From Flavobacterium sp. MC2016-06 (GTDB taxonomy: Bacteria > Bacteroidota > Bacteroidia > Flavobacteriales > Flavobacteriaceae), in contig NZ_WMID02000065.1 in assembly GCF_009711165.2 (NCBI RefSeq), positions 1 to 7,368 on the forward strand: a stretch of 7,368 nt of DNA. Direction: 5' to 3'. A program made the translations under genes and the position numbers. The notes under the pieces were generated by a model. The model saw only the letters and a list, made by a program, of their open reading frames with translations, was not told the DNA's origin and did no database searches. Below, one piece after another: positions 1 through 5,232 of the stretch (position 1 is the stretch's first letter; each line of letters opens with the position of its first letter).

Positions 1-239
1 ACTCATTAAAAATTCCTGTTGAAGCTTTTCAGAATTTTGACGAGGAACAAGCGGTGAATATCATTTCGAATACGTTTGATAATGGTTCAATATTGTATGG
101 TTACCAAAGAAATGATAATTGCACCTTTCATCCAATTGACCAACTATTAAAACTTCACGAAGAAAAGATTGCATTATACGAGCGTATGCTGAAAGAGAAA
201 GATGAAATGATGGCAAGGCTTGAAAAATTAATAAAATAA
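1..239 (+). CDS. C-terminal part of a probable XRE-family regulator (5' end outside window)
   Basis: The frame is open from base 3 with no start in the window, so the gene begins upstream. A GTG at 54 is internal; the 17 codons before it read as protein of the same style (KIPVEAFQNFDEEQAVNI). The tail from about HPIDQLLKL to the end is charged and heptad-like (KIALYERMLKEKDEMMARL), suggesting a C-terminal coiled coil for dimerisation. I associate this layout with the C-terminal half of small Flavobacterium helix-turn-helix (XRE) regulators; the DNA-binding domain itself is not in view, so the name rests on remembered style only. The TAA stop at 237-239 lies within the end of a RAYT remnant running the other way, so the 3' end abuts a mobile-element junction. 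It is not obviously part of the immunity array. Confidence 0.6.
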   Translation, partial: SLKIPVEAFQNFDEEQAVNIISNTFDNGSILYGYQRNDNCTFHPIDQLLKLHEEKIALYERMLKEKDEMMARLEKLIK

Positions 240-277
240 GCTTCTTCTGTTGTTGTTGCTTTGTATTTGGTTGACAT
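230..277 (-). pseudogene. RAYT transposase remnant, first 16 codons only
   Basis: Read on the - strand from an ATG at 277, the sequence gives MSTKYKATTTEEAYFI. This is identical to the start of the longer RAYT fragment at 5765-6028. After codon 16 the match ends abruptly and the next bases are the convergent tail and stop of the XRE-like gene. The match continues upstream, through the leader, the hairpin at 320-348 and the REP at 361-436, so this is the 5' end of the same REP-RAYT unit with nearly all of the gene lost. It has no HUH motif and no catalytic tyrosine, so it is inactive. The -7 box of the longer copy (TATATTTG) is TATATTTA here. Confidence 0.85.
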
Positions 278-319
278 AATTTTTTTATTCCTAATAAATA
301 TACTTGTTCTTATAAAAAC

Positions 320-348
320 AAAAAGTACAGCTTTGCACTGTACTTTTT
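320..348. terminator. Bidirectional terminator-like hairpin of the RAYT leader
   Basis: An 11-bp perfect inverted repeat, AAAAAGTACAG and CTGTACTTTTT, surrounds a 7-base loop. The U-tract is part of the stem on both strands, as in bidirectional Rho-independent terminators. It follows the XRE-like gene by about 80 bases and could end its transcript. The same hairpin, with one mismatch, precedes the other RAYT copy (6072-6100), so it belongs to the element and may insulate the transposase from outside transcription. Confidence 0.6.
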
Positions 349-360
349 GCATTGTTTAAT

Positions 361-436
361 ATAGAAATCTGCCTTACTTTGCGGTATAGATTGCAAATCT
401 GCGCTAACTTTGCGTAGATATATCTGCACGATCGGG
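361..436 (-). repeat. REP sequence upstream of the RAYT remnant
   Basis: Read on the - strand it starts CCCGATCGTGCAGATATATC and continues through TTAGCGCAGATTTGCAATCT to CCGCAAAGTAAGGCAGATT. The middle can fold into a REP-type hairpin (GCGCAGATT pairing with AATCTATAC, imperfectly). The same sequence lies at 6134-6203, also upstream of a RAYT start. Its outer half is the left arm of the palindromes at 2002, 3324 and 4035. The GATCGGG end at 430-436 is immediately followed by toxin-tip coding sequence, as with the other palindromes. Confidence 0.85.
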
Positions 437-694
437 TATTCAATTGCAAGATGGAACAAGGCAATTAGTTTCTGAGGTAAAAATGAAATAATTCTACCAG
501 AAACAACAGATTTACTATTTGGACATACTCATCAACCAGTAAGAGCTGACGAATTAAATACTCCGAGTCCTGCAGATAGAGATGCTTTGGATATTTTAAA
601 TCAATCAAAGCAATATATATACCATGATGGTCAAAGAACAACAATTTATAGAGGAACAGGTTCTGAAGCCGATGCAACAACAACTAAATATTAA
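437..694 (+). pseudogene. 3' tip of an Rhs-type toxin gene with a JAMM/JAB-like metallopeptidase motif, frameshifted
   Basis: Two frames join to make one plausible toxin tail. The first (438-488) encodes IQLQDGTRQLVSEVKMK and stops at 489-491. The second, open from 476 and ending TAA at 692-694, contains HTHQPVRADELNTPSPADRD and then ILNQSKQYIYHDGQRTTIYR. His 524-526, His 530-532, Ser 566-568 and Asp 575-577 fit the JAMM/JAB zinc signature HxH...SxxD, as in RadC/JAB-type polymorphic-toxin domains. The gap between HxH and S is about four residues longer than in RadC-type proteins. The upstream Glu of the motif cannot be assigned. A one-base loss (or two-base gain) around 476-500 would explain the frame change. 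There is no start codon and the 5' side is cut by the REP at 436, so it cannot make an active toxin. The immunity gene starts 3 bases after the stop. Confidence 0.65.
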
Positions 695-697
695 GTT

Positions 698-955
698 ATG
701 GCTATTATAATTGAGGGACGAAGTAAATGCAAGATATGCGGTATGACAATGAGCTCAAAAGAAGACTTAATCGCTTTTCCACGTTTTACTATAAACGAGA
801 AAGACCCATTATACTTTTTTTATGATAGGGTATTTCATAAAGAATGTTTTTTGAATCATTCTCAAAAAAAGAACTTAATTGAAAAGTTAATTCGAGATGG
901 TTATTTTGATGAATATAAGAATATTTTAGATAGATTGGAAAATGAAATAAAATAA
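698..955 (+). CDS. Small cytosolic candidate immunity protein with Cys/His zinc-binding pattern
   Basis: The 85-residue product has no signal peptide or membrane segment. It contains KCKICG (Cys 10 and 13) and later FHKECF, giving a C-x2-C...H-x2-C pattern that suggests one structural zinc site of treble-clef or zinc-ribbon type. Between them lies the segment DPLYFFYDRVFH. I recognise this style from small Flavobacterium proteins beside toxin tails, but cannot name a family. ATG 698 lies 3 bases after the JAMM-like toxin tip stop, the usual toxin-immunity spacing, so the inferred role is neutralising that toxin by binding it in the cytosol. No separate promoter is visible. Palindrome A begins 5 bases after the TAA. 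Confidence 0.7.
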   Translation: MAIIIEGRSKCKICGMTMSSKEDLIAFPRFTINEKDPLYFFYDRVFHKECFLNHSQKKNLIEKLIRDGYFDEYKNILDRLENEIK

Positions 956-959
956 TAAA

Positions 960-1201
960 CCCGATCGCGCAGATTTACCCAAAAACAGGGGCTTTAGCGC
1001 GGTTTTGCAAACATAAGTGTTCGAAACAGTAAATCAGCAAAAATTTTGATTTTTTTTAAACTGAACCTGTTCTTCAAAGAAAATCAAGTTATTTCAGTCT
1101 TTTTAATTACTTTTTAAATTTTAAAAAATAAGGTTTCGAACACTTATGTTTGCAAAACCGCGTTAACGATCCTATTTTTTGGTAAATCTGCGCGATCGGG
1201 G
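960..1201. repeat. REP palindrome A, complete long inverted-repeat element
   Basis: Two arms of about 68 bases are inverted copies of one another. The left runs from CCCGATCGCGCAGATTTACC through GCGGTTTTGCAAAC to ATAAGTGTTCGAAAC (1013-1027). The right runs from GTTTCGAACACTTAT (1133-1147) through GTTTGCAAAACCGCG to ATCTGCGCGATCGGGG. The AT-rich core (1028-1132) codes for nothing obvious and is shared with copies B, C and, inverted, D. The arms could form a very long hairpin. Unlike B-D, the left arm here has the TTTACCCAAAAACAGG variant normally seen on right arms. It separates the zinc-finger immunity gene from the next toxin tip, touching both. The right arm holds TATGTTTG (1145-1152), a Bacteroidetes -7-like box facing the next cassette. 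Confidence 0.9.
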
Positions 1202-1323
1202 CAGAATATTATTATTCCAAAAATGGAGCTATAGAAAAACCAGGCATATTTACTAAAGATGAGCTTAAAACTATATATCCAAGTAATCCAACACCAAAAT
1301 TATTAAACTATGGGGCTAGATAG
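1202..1323 (+). pseudogene. 3' tip of an unrecognised polymorphic-toxin gene
   Basis: The frame is open right after the palindrome's GATCGGGG end and reads EYYYSKNGAIEKPGIFTKDE, then LKTIYPSNPTPKLLNYGAR, to a TAG at 1321-1323. There is no start codon. The stop overlaps the start of the following lipoprotein gene by 14 bases, as in coupled toxin-immunity pairs. The fragment is about 40 codons and shows no catalytic motif, so the toxin activity cannot be inferred. It looks like the leftover end of a toxin whose upstream part was replaced by palindrome A. Confidence 0.6.
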
Positions 1324-1939
1324 AATTTTAATTGCATTATTAATATTAAGCTTAACTTCTTGTGTTGAGCCTAAGCATTCAATAGAAATTTATTTATTAA
1401 AAGAAAGAATTAAAAGCAATGAAGGAATTCCTGTTGACAAGATTAAAAATTTTGATAAAATAGTGGACACAGTTTTCTTAAAAACAATTGGCAAAACAGC
1501 AAATTATGATACTATAAAGAAAGAATTTATATACGCTGGTAGATTCGAAGTGAATTCCAACCAGATAGAGTTAAATCCTCTAATTAATGATTCTGAAATT
1601 ATTAATTTGAATGTACAGAGCAGTAATTTAAAATTTTCAGAATCTGCAATAAAGAAAATAAAGAAATTAAAAGCACCAATGCAAAATGGAATTCAGTTTG
1701 TTATTTGCGATAATAAAAAACCTCTCTTCAGTGGGTATTTTTGGAATTCATATTCTTCATATGGTAGTACTTGGAATTGTATAGAATACAATAACATAAA
1801 AATTAATGAAGAACTTAAAATTTACAAAGGAAATGGTATTGATGCAACTAAAAGAATATCGATTAATTTTGCAGATTCAAAGGAATTAATTGATGCTTTT
1901 AGAGCAACTAACAGATTAACAGATGATGTTTCAGACTAG
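1310..1939 (+). CDS. Predicted lipoprotein, candidate immunity protein
   Basis: The 209-residue product starts with a short hydrophobic signal (ILIALLILSL) and a lipobox ending LTSC at Cys 18, so it should be lipid-anchored in the periplasmic face of the envelope. The mature part is Lys- and Asn-rich without known catalytic motifs. A segment around residues 120-155 contains APMQNGIQFVICDNKKPLFS and GYFWNSYSSYGSTWNCIEY. ATG 1310 overlaps the stop of the toxin tip at 1321-1323, which supports this start and suggests translational coupling. An envelope location would suit a toxin that acts in, or enters through, the periplasm. Family not recognised. Palindrome B begins 62 bases downstream; 1940-2001 holds nothing convincing. 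Confidence 0.75.
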   Translation: MGLDRILIALLILSLTSCVEPKHSIEIYLLKERIKSNEGIPVDKIKNFDKIVDTVFLKTIGKTANYDTIKKEFIYAGRFEVNSNQIELNPLINDSEIINLNVQSSNLKFSESAIKKIKKLKAPMQNGIQFVICDNKKPLFSGYFWNSYSSYGSTWNCIEYNNIKINEELKIYKGNGIDATKRISINFADSKELIDAFRATNRLTDDVSD

Positions 1940-2001
1940 CTGTTTTTATAAAATAATGGGCAATATATCAGATGTGTTGGAGTTAATTATTACATCTAAC
2001 A

Positions 2002-2242
2002 CCCGATCGCGCAGATATATCTACGCAACGTTAGCGCGGTTTTGTAATCATAAGTGTTCGAAACATGAAATCAGCAAAAAATTTCGATTCATTTTTTCTA
2101 AAACTGAAGCTATTCTTTAAAGAAAATTAAGTTATTTCAGTCTTTTTAATTGCTTTTTAAATTTTAAAAAAAGGCTTCGAACACTTATGATTGCAAAACC
2201 GCGTTAACGATCCTGTTTTTGGGTAAATCTGCGCGATCGGGG
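2002..2242. repeat. REP palindrome B
   Basis: The left arm (2002-2064) is CCCGATCGCGCAGATATATC, then TACGCAACGTTAGCGCGG, ending ATAAGTGTTCGAAAC. It is the type found upstream of the RAYT genes. The right arm (2174-2242) ends ATCTGCGCGATCGGGG and is the ACCCAAAAACAGG type when reversed. The inner unit 2050-2188 has near-perfect inverted ends. Its core is almost identical to that of copy C, pointing to recent duplication of B and C. The -7-like box in the right arm is degraded here to TATGATTG (2185-2192). Confidence 0.9.
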
Positions 2243-2262
2243 TATTTAAATAATAACAATAA

Positions 2263-2655
2263 ATGAAAAATTACAAATTAAACTTAATAATACCTATTCT
2301 TTTTATTCTCTTCTCTTGTTCAAATAAACGGGATATAAAAATTATGGGATATGCCCATAAAAACGACAAAATTTGTATTATAGAAAACAAAAATACGATA
2401 TTTACTACAATAGCAAATGGTAATATGGATAGTAATAAATTGTGTTCTTTTTATAAATCAGATATTAAAATAAGTTCACAAAATGTTAAACTTAATTTTA
2501 AAATTGATTCAAGTGGTATTTGTGTTTTAGATACGTCTTTAGTTATCCCTAAAAAGTATCAAAGTCCATTCGTATCTTATGTATATCCTACTAAAAGATC
2601 AAAATTTAAAAGAATAATTTTATTAGATGATGAGAGTATGTTTGTTAAATATTAG
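2263..2655 (+). CDS. Predicted small lipoprotein, candidate orphan immunity protein
   Basis: The 130-residue product has a signal segment (LNLIIPILFILFSC) with a lipobox cysteine at residue 19, so a membrane-anchored envelope protein is predicted. The mature region is rich in Lys, Ile and Ser with three further cysteines (CIIEN, LCSFY, GICVL); no family is recognised. ATG 2263 lies only 20 bases after palindrome B and no toxin tip is left between them. The immunity role is inferred only from size, lipobox and position in the array. Other possibilities include any small envelope lipoprotein. A mini-REP follows 9 bases after the stop. Confidence 0.7.
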   Translation: MKNYKLNLIIPILFILFSCSNKRDIKIMGYAHKNDKICIIENKNTIFTTIANGNMDSNKLCSFYKSDIKISSQNVKLNFKIDSSGICVLDTSLVIPKKYQSPFVSYVYPTKRSKFKRIILLDDESMFVKY

Positions 2656-2664
2656 GTAATATAA

Positions 2665-2693
2665 CCCGATATAGCAGATCTGTCACCACGGGG
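2665..2693. repeat. Mini-REP, short palindrome at a cassette boundary
   Basis: A 29-base sequence opens with CCCGAT and ends with CGGGG, with GCAGATC/GATCTGTC pairing in the middle. It resembles the outermost ends of the larger REPs but lacks the 139-bp inner unit and the long arms. It sits between the lipoprotein stop and a toxin tip, the position the long palindromes hold elsewhere, so it may be a minimal or decayed form of the same boundary element. Confidence 0.5.
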
Positions 2694-2803
2694 GATTCGT
2701 ATCTTTAAATACAGCTATCTCAAAGAAAAAAGAGAAAGGATATTATATTCTTGCTCCAAATATGTTATCTTCAGTTAATGCTACCACTAACAAAACTCCG
2801 TAA
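2693..2803 (+). pseudogene. 3' tip of an unrecognised toxin gene
   Basis: The frame is open from the mini-REP and encodes FVSLNTAISKKKEKGYYILA followed by PNMLSSVNATTNKTP, ending TAA at 2801-2803. It has no start codon and no catalytic motif. The next gene's ATG is one base beyond the stop, the tight arrangement expected of toxin and immunity genes. Like the tip at 1202-1323, it appears to be the end of a toxin cut off by the boundary palindrome. Confidence 0.55.
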
Positions 2804-2804
2804 T

Positions 2805-3256
2805 ATGAATCCCTTATCAAAATTTACAATCCTAGTTACTATTCTTTTATCATTTAATATGGTTAATGCCCAAAGCTTGACTGGCAAATGGCAAGCCGAT
2901 AGTGATAAATTAAGCGACCGATTATTAGATTGCTATTATTTTTATCCAGATAACAAGTTCTCATATGAGTTGAATCAATACGATGGTTTAAAGAGACTTT
3001 TTTCTTTATCAGGAATATATAAATTATCAAATAACATAATCGAATTTACAGTTCAAAAAAGTAAAGAAAAAGTAAAGAAAAAGTTGGAGGAACTTATTTT
3101 AGAGATCATACTTTGTCTGAAAATGATTCTTGGGCTATAGAGGATTTTAAAATAACTGAATTTGACATTACAAATAGTATTGATGAAGCCGATATAAAAA
3201 TTATATCAGCGACAAAAATTTCAATAGACAATAGAAATTTTTACAAAATAAATTGA
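2805..3256 (+). pseudogene. Secreted lipocalin-like candidate immunity gene, frameshifted by an 11-bp duplication
   Basis: ATG 2805 gives a Sec signal peptide (MNPLSKFTILVTILLSFNMV, then NAQ with likely cleavage after NA) and a mature start SLTGKWQADSDKLSDRLLDC. The LTGKW opening and beta-rich pattern resemble small lipocalin-like proteins, but this is a weak call. In the frame as read, the protein runs into a Lys-rich tail and stops at 3138-3140. The adjacent frame then encodes GGTYFRDHTLSENDSWAIED and on to NFYKIN with a stop at 3254-3256. Removing one copy of the exact 11-bp duplication at 3061-3082 joins both frames into one protein of 146 residues. The start is fixed by the toxin-tip stop at 2801-2803 and by the signal peptide; codons upstream of 2805 in this frame overlap the tip. 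It is inactive, or switchable by slippage. Confidence 0.8.
3061..3082. repeat. 11-bp tandem duplication causing a frameshift
   Basis: GTAAAGAAAAA occurs twice, back to back (3061-3071 and 3072-3082). Eleven is not a multiple of three. Deleting one unit restores a continuous frame from the signal peptide at 2805 to the stop at 3254-3256, with SKEK-VGG at the join. The duplication is therefore very likely the mutation that broke the gene, and it is reversible by slippage or recombination. Confidence 0.9.
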
Positions 3257-3265
3257 TAAAAAACT

Positions 3266-3323
3266 TAATCCGCTCTCCGAAGAGTTCTCATGAAACGCTG
3301 CGCAAATATTCTCTAGACTGCAA
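3266..3323. other. Short GC-richer spacer of unknown origin
   Basis: This stretch between the broken immunity gene and palindrome C is about 47% G+C by hand count, against much lower values around it. It contains a small CTCT/AGAG inverted repeat. One frame is open through it (SPKSSHETLRKYSLDC) but has no start and runs into the palindrome. It may be a scrap of foreign coding DNA or a REP variant; I cannot assign it. Confidence 0.4.
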
Positions 3324-3564
3324 CCTGATCGCGCAGATATATCTACACAAAGTTAGCGCAGATTTACATTCATAAATGTTCGAAACATGAAATCAGCAAA
3401 AAATTTCGATTCATTTTTTCTAAAACTGAAGCTATTCTTCAAAGAAAATTAAGTTATTTCAGTCTTTTTAATTGCTTTTTAAATTTTAAAATAATGTTTC
3501 GAACACTTATGTTTGCAAAACCGCGCTAACGAACCTGTTTGTGGGTAAATCTGCGCGATCGGGG
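3324..3564. repeat. REP palindrome C
   Basis: The left arm starts CCTGATCGCGCAGATATATC and continues ACAAAGTTAGCGCAGATTT, closest to the REPs upstream of the RAYT genes. The right arm ends ATCTGCGCGATCGGGG. The inner unit runs 3372-3510 (ATAAATGTTCGAAAC to GTTTCGAACACTTAT), and its core nearly matches that of copy B. The right arm carries TATGTTTG (3508-3515), a -7-like box pointing at the immunity gene whose ATG is 76 bases on. Together with the GC-richer spacer it accounts for the 333-base gap between genes. Confidence 0.9.
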
Positions 3565-3590
3565 TTTAATAACTAACTATAATTTTAGAT

Positions 3591-3977
3591 ATGAAATTTG
3601 TAGGTTTTATAAAGGAATACAATAATATAACGGAAGCACAGGAGTATAAAAAATTTTTGAATAATGCTCAAAATAACAAAGAAATCGTAAGTAAAATTAC
3701 AGCTTATCTAAATAATGGAACAGTAGTATTAGCTTGGATGAATACACTAAAGAGTTTAGACAATGACGAACTAATTGCACCAAATTGTTATTGTACAGAT
3801 GGAAGCTTCGTATGGCCAGCATATTTTGCTTATTACCTAAAGAAATATCCTAATTATAAAATTGATGATGACTTTTTGGAACATCTTGAAAAAAATAATT
3901 TCGATTCAAAAAAGATAAAGGTATCTGATAAACTTAAATCAGAACTTCAAAAAAAACTAATCGAAAAAAACTTATAA
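3591..3977 (+). CDS. Cytosolic candidate orphan immunity protein
   Basis: The 128-residue product has no signal peptide or transmembrane segment. It begins MKFVGFIKEYNNITEAQEYK, has a mid-region NGTVVLAWMNTLKSLDND, then a conserved-looking aromatic block, CYCTDGSFVWPAYFAYYLKK, and ends in a Lys-rich helical tail. I recognise the DGxFVWPAYFAYYLKKYP style from small Bacteroidetes proteins beside toxin genes, but cannot give a family name. The gene starts 26 bases after palindrome C with no toxin tip left. A small AAATCTA/TAGATTT hairpin follows the stop but lacks a T-run on this strand. The immunity role is inferred from context. Confidence 0.65.
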   Translation: MKFVGFIKEYNNITEAQEYKKFLNNAQNNKEIVSKITAYLNNGTVVLAWMNTLKSLDNDELIAPNCYCTDGSFVWPAYFAYYLKKYPNYKIDDDFLEHLEKNNFDSKKIKVSDKLKSELQKKLIEKNL

Positions 3978-4034
3978 AACAAAGAATCAAAGCAGTTATT
4001 TCAAAAATCTAAAAAAAATAGATTTAAAAAATAA

Positions 4035-4245
4035 TCCGATCGCGAAGATATGTCTTCGTAACGTTAGCGCAGATTAGCAATCATAAGTGTTCGAAACCTT
4101 TTTTTTAAAATTTAAAAAACAATTAAAAAGACTGAAATAACTTGATTTTCTTTGAACAACAGGTTCAATTTTAGAAAAAACAAATCGAAATTTTTACTAA
4201 TTTCATGTTTCGAACACTTATGTTTTGCAAACCGTGCCCGCAAAG
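4035..4245. repeat. REP palindrome D, downstream end of the RAYT element, with inverted core
   Basis: The left arm starts TCCGATCGCGAAGATATGTC and continues CGTAACGTTAGCGCAGATTA. The inner unit (4083-4221) follows. The right side is only GTTTTGCAAACCGTGCCCGC plus AAAG and then runs into the RAYT 3' end, lacking the long right arm of A-C. The GTGCCCGCAAAG end matches the REP upstream of the RAYT (6148-6159 reversed). D is thus a REP hairpin split at its tip by the inner unit. It is the inverted partner of the REP at 6134-6203, and the two bracket the broken RAYT. Confidence 0.8.
4083..4221 (-). mobile_element. 139-bp inner inverted-repeat unit (MITE-like), reversed here relative to other copies
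   Basis: Ends are ATAAGTGTTCGAAAC and GTTTCGAACACTTAT, a perfect 15-bp inverted repeat. Other copies lie at 1013-1147, 2050-2188 and 3372-3510. In those the core reads ...TTATTTCAGTCTTTTTAATT... on the + strand, while here it reads AATTAAAAAGACTGAAATAA, so the core is inverted. All copies sit at the tip of a REP hairpin. No coding potential is seen. It could be a non-autonomous transposon that targets hairpin loops, or a segment flipped by recombination between the palindromic arms. Confidence 0.7.
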
Positions 4246-4318
4246 ATTGGTATACTCAAAACAAATCTAATAAGATTACCTCTAAAATCATTATCCATCA
4301 ACAGACCAGAAGCACTAC
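4246..4318 (-). pseudogene. RAYT transposase remnant, 3' end
   Basis: Read on the - strand this encodes SSASGLLMDNDFRGNLIRFV and then LSIPIFAG. It aligns at DNA level with the last 25 or so codons of the RAYT at 7123-7368 (GGATAATGATTT, AGAGGTAATCTTATTAGATT, TTGAGTATA), with small indels that shift the frame and a lost stop codon. It begins immediately after the stop of the NTF2-fold immunity gene. With the 5' RAYT fragment at 5765-6028 on the same strand, it looks like the other end of one RAYT gene whose middle was replaced by three immunity genes. Confidence 0.75.
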
Positions 4319-4319
4319 T

Positions 4320-4679
4320 CTATTTTCCATGATAAACTTTCAATATTTTACAATCACTTTTTTGTATTTCTATATGTGCTGTACCTCCTTTCTCTCTAGG
4401 ATTTTGCAAACTTCCATTTACGATCCATATCCCTGTACTAGTAAGCTCAGCTACAAATGGTTTTTCATTATAAATCATTTTTCCATAAATTGGTAACCAA
4501 ATCGCTTCAGCAATTTTAATCGCTGTTTTTTTATCAGGCACCAAATTATTAGGAAGAGGATCATCAGTATATACGATCCTTTCATAAACGATTTTATTTT
4601 CATCTTTTTCCTGTGCACTAATATTAAAATGAATAAGGAATAGTAAAGGAATAAAAACTACTGGAATTTTGTTTTTCAT
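4320..4679 (-). CDS. NTF2-fold immunity protein (YbbC/YhhH-like), secreted
   Basis: The 119-residue protein has a Sec signal peptide (KIPVVFIPLLFLIHFNISAQ, cleavage after ISA), so it should act in the periplasm. The mature part has the pattern I know from the NTF2-fold immunity family of polymorphic toxin systems: DKKTAIKIAEAIWLPIYGK, then KPFVAEL, GIWIVNGSL, GGTAHIEI and the closing KILKVYHGK. Length fits a complete domain. Its ATG lies one base after the stop of the preceding gene, so the two are likely translated together. Its stop abuts the RAYT 3' remnant. No toxin partner remains. The family call is firm; which toxin it blocks is unknown. Confidence 0.85.
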   Translation of the reverse strand: MKNKIPVVFIPLLFLIHFNISAQEKDENKIVYERIVYTDDPLPNNLVPDKKTAIKIAEAIWLPIYGKMIYNEKPFVAELTSTGIWIVNGSLQNPREKGGTAHIEIQKSDCKILKVYHGK

Positions 4680-4680
4680 G

Positions 4681-5139
4681 TTATAAACTTAAAAAATTTA
4701 CATTCTCAACATCAAATACACCATCAAATTTTTGTTTGATGATTTCTATAGTATTGATGTCTGAACTTGTGAATTCCCAAAAACAAGAGTCTATCAATTC
4801 TATTACGTATTTACAATTTTTGTACATCTGAGTATCTGTCTCGTATCTAATCAATTTTTCTACTTTCAAGTCTGCTATTAAAGTCAATTCTAAAATTTGA
4901 TGCATTGAATCAGACAATTTAATCAATTCATCAAATTCAAATTGAATGCCATTATTTAACTCATTAATCTTAGCTTCAAAGTCCAAAATCGAATCCTCGT
5001 ATGTTCCTATTCCTTCAATCCACAGTAAATTCCATTTATAAGATGAAGGATTATCTATACAGTACAATATATCTTTTAGAGTAATAGACAGAACGGTTTC
5101 ATCTGATTTTCCTGCAATTATAATCTTTTTTATAATCAT
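4681..5139 (-). CDS. Cytosolic candidate immunity protein, coupled to the NTF2-fold gene
   Basis: The 152-residue product starts MIIKKIIIAGKSDETVLSIT and has no signal peptide. Notable blocks are SSYKWNLLWIEGIGTYEDSI, LDFEAKINELNNGIQFEFDE and YKNCKYVIELIDSCFWEFTS. The composition is acidic, as is common in immunity proteins that bind basic nuclease toxins, but no family is assigned. The stop is one base before the ATG of the NTF2-fold gene. The 93-base gap upstream contains no clear promoter. The frame stays open upstream to the lipoprotein stop, but no ATG lies there, so ATG 5139 is the likely start. Confidence 0.65.
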   Translation of the reverse strand: MIIKKIIIAGKSDETVLSITLKDILYCIDNPSSYKWNLLWIEGIGTYEDSILDFEAKINELNNGIQFEFDELIKLSDSMHQILELTLIADLKVEKLIRYETDTQMYKNCKYVIELIDSCFWEFTSSDINTIEIIKQKFDGVFDVENVNFLSL

Positions 5140-5232
5140 GTTATTTTTGCTGTTATTTTTAATCTTTAAGTAATTCCAATCGTACTGTTTAATATTATTA
5201 TTAACTTTTAAGACTAAATAGATTGAATCACA

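Noticed and set aside
1923..2120. Open + strand frame overlapping the end of the lipoprotein gene.
   Set aside because: It runs into palindrome B and its sequence is just translated repeat arm; no protein-like features.
2751..2804. Upstream start for the lipocalin-like gene.
   Set aside because: These codons overlap the toxin tip in another frame, and ATG 2805 gives a clean signal peptide one base after the tip's stop.
4003..4030. AAATCTA/TAGATTT hairpin after the gene ending at 3977 as a terminator.
   Set aside because: The stem is short and purely weak, and the + strand side is followed by A residues, not a T-run.
960..4245. Regularly repeated palindromes suggested a CRISPR array or integron attC sites.
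   Set aside because: Repeats are about 241 bp, separated by genes, carry CCCGATCG ends matching RAYT-associated REPs, and no Cas gene or integron integrase is present.
4152..4496. Open + strand frame of 114 codons.
   Set aside because: It covers the core of palindrome D, the RAYT remnant and the antisense of the well-supported NTF2-fold gene.
5140..5232. In-frame open extension upstream of the cytosolic immunity gene at 5139, possibly a toxin tip or longer N-terminus.
   Set aside because: No start codon, low-complexity Asn/Lys composition and the same frame as the downstream gene; more likely untranslated spacer.
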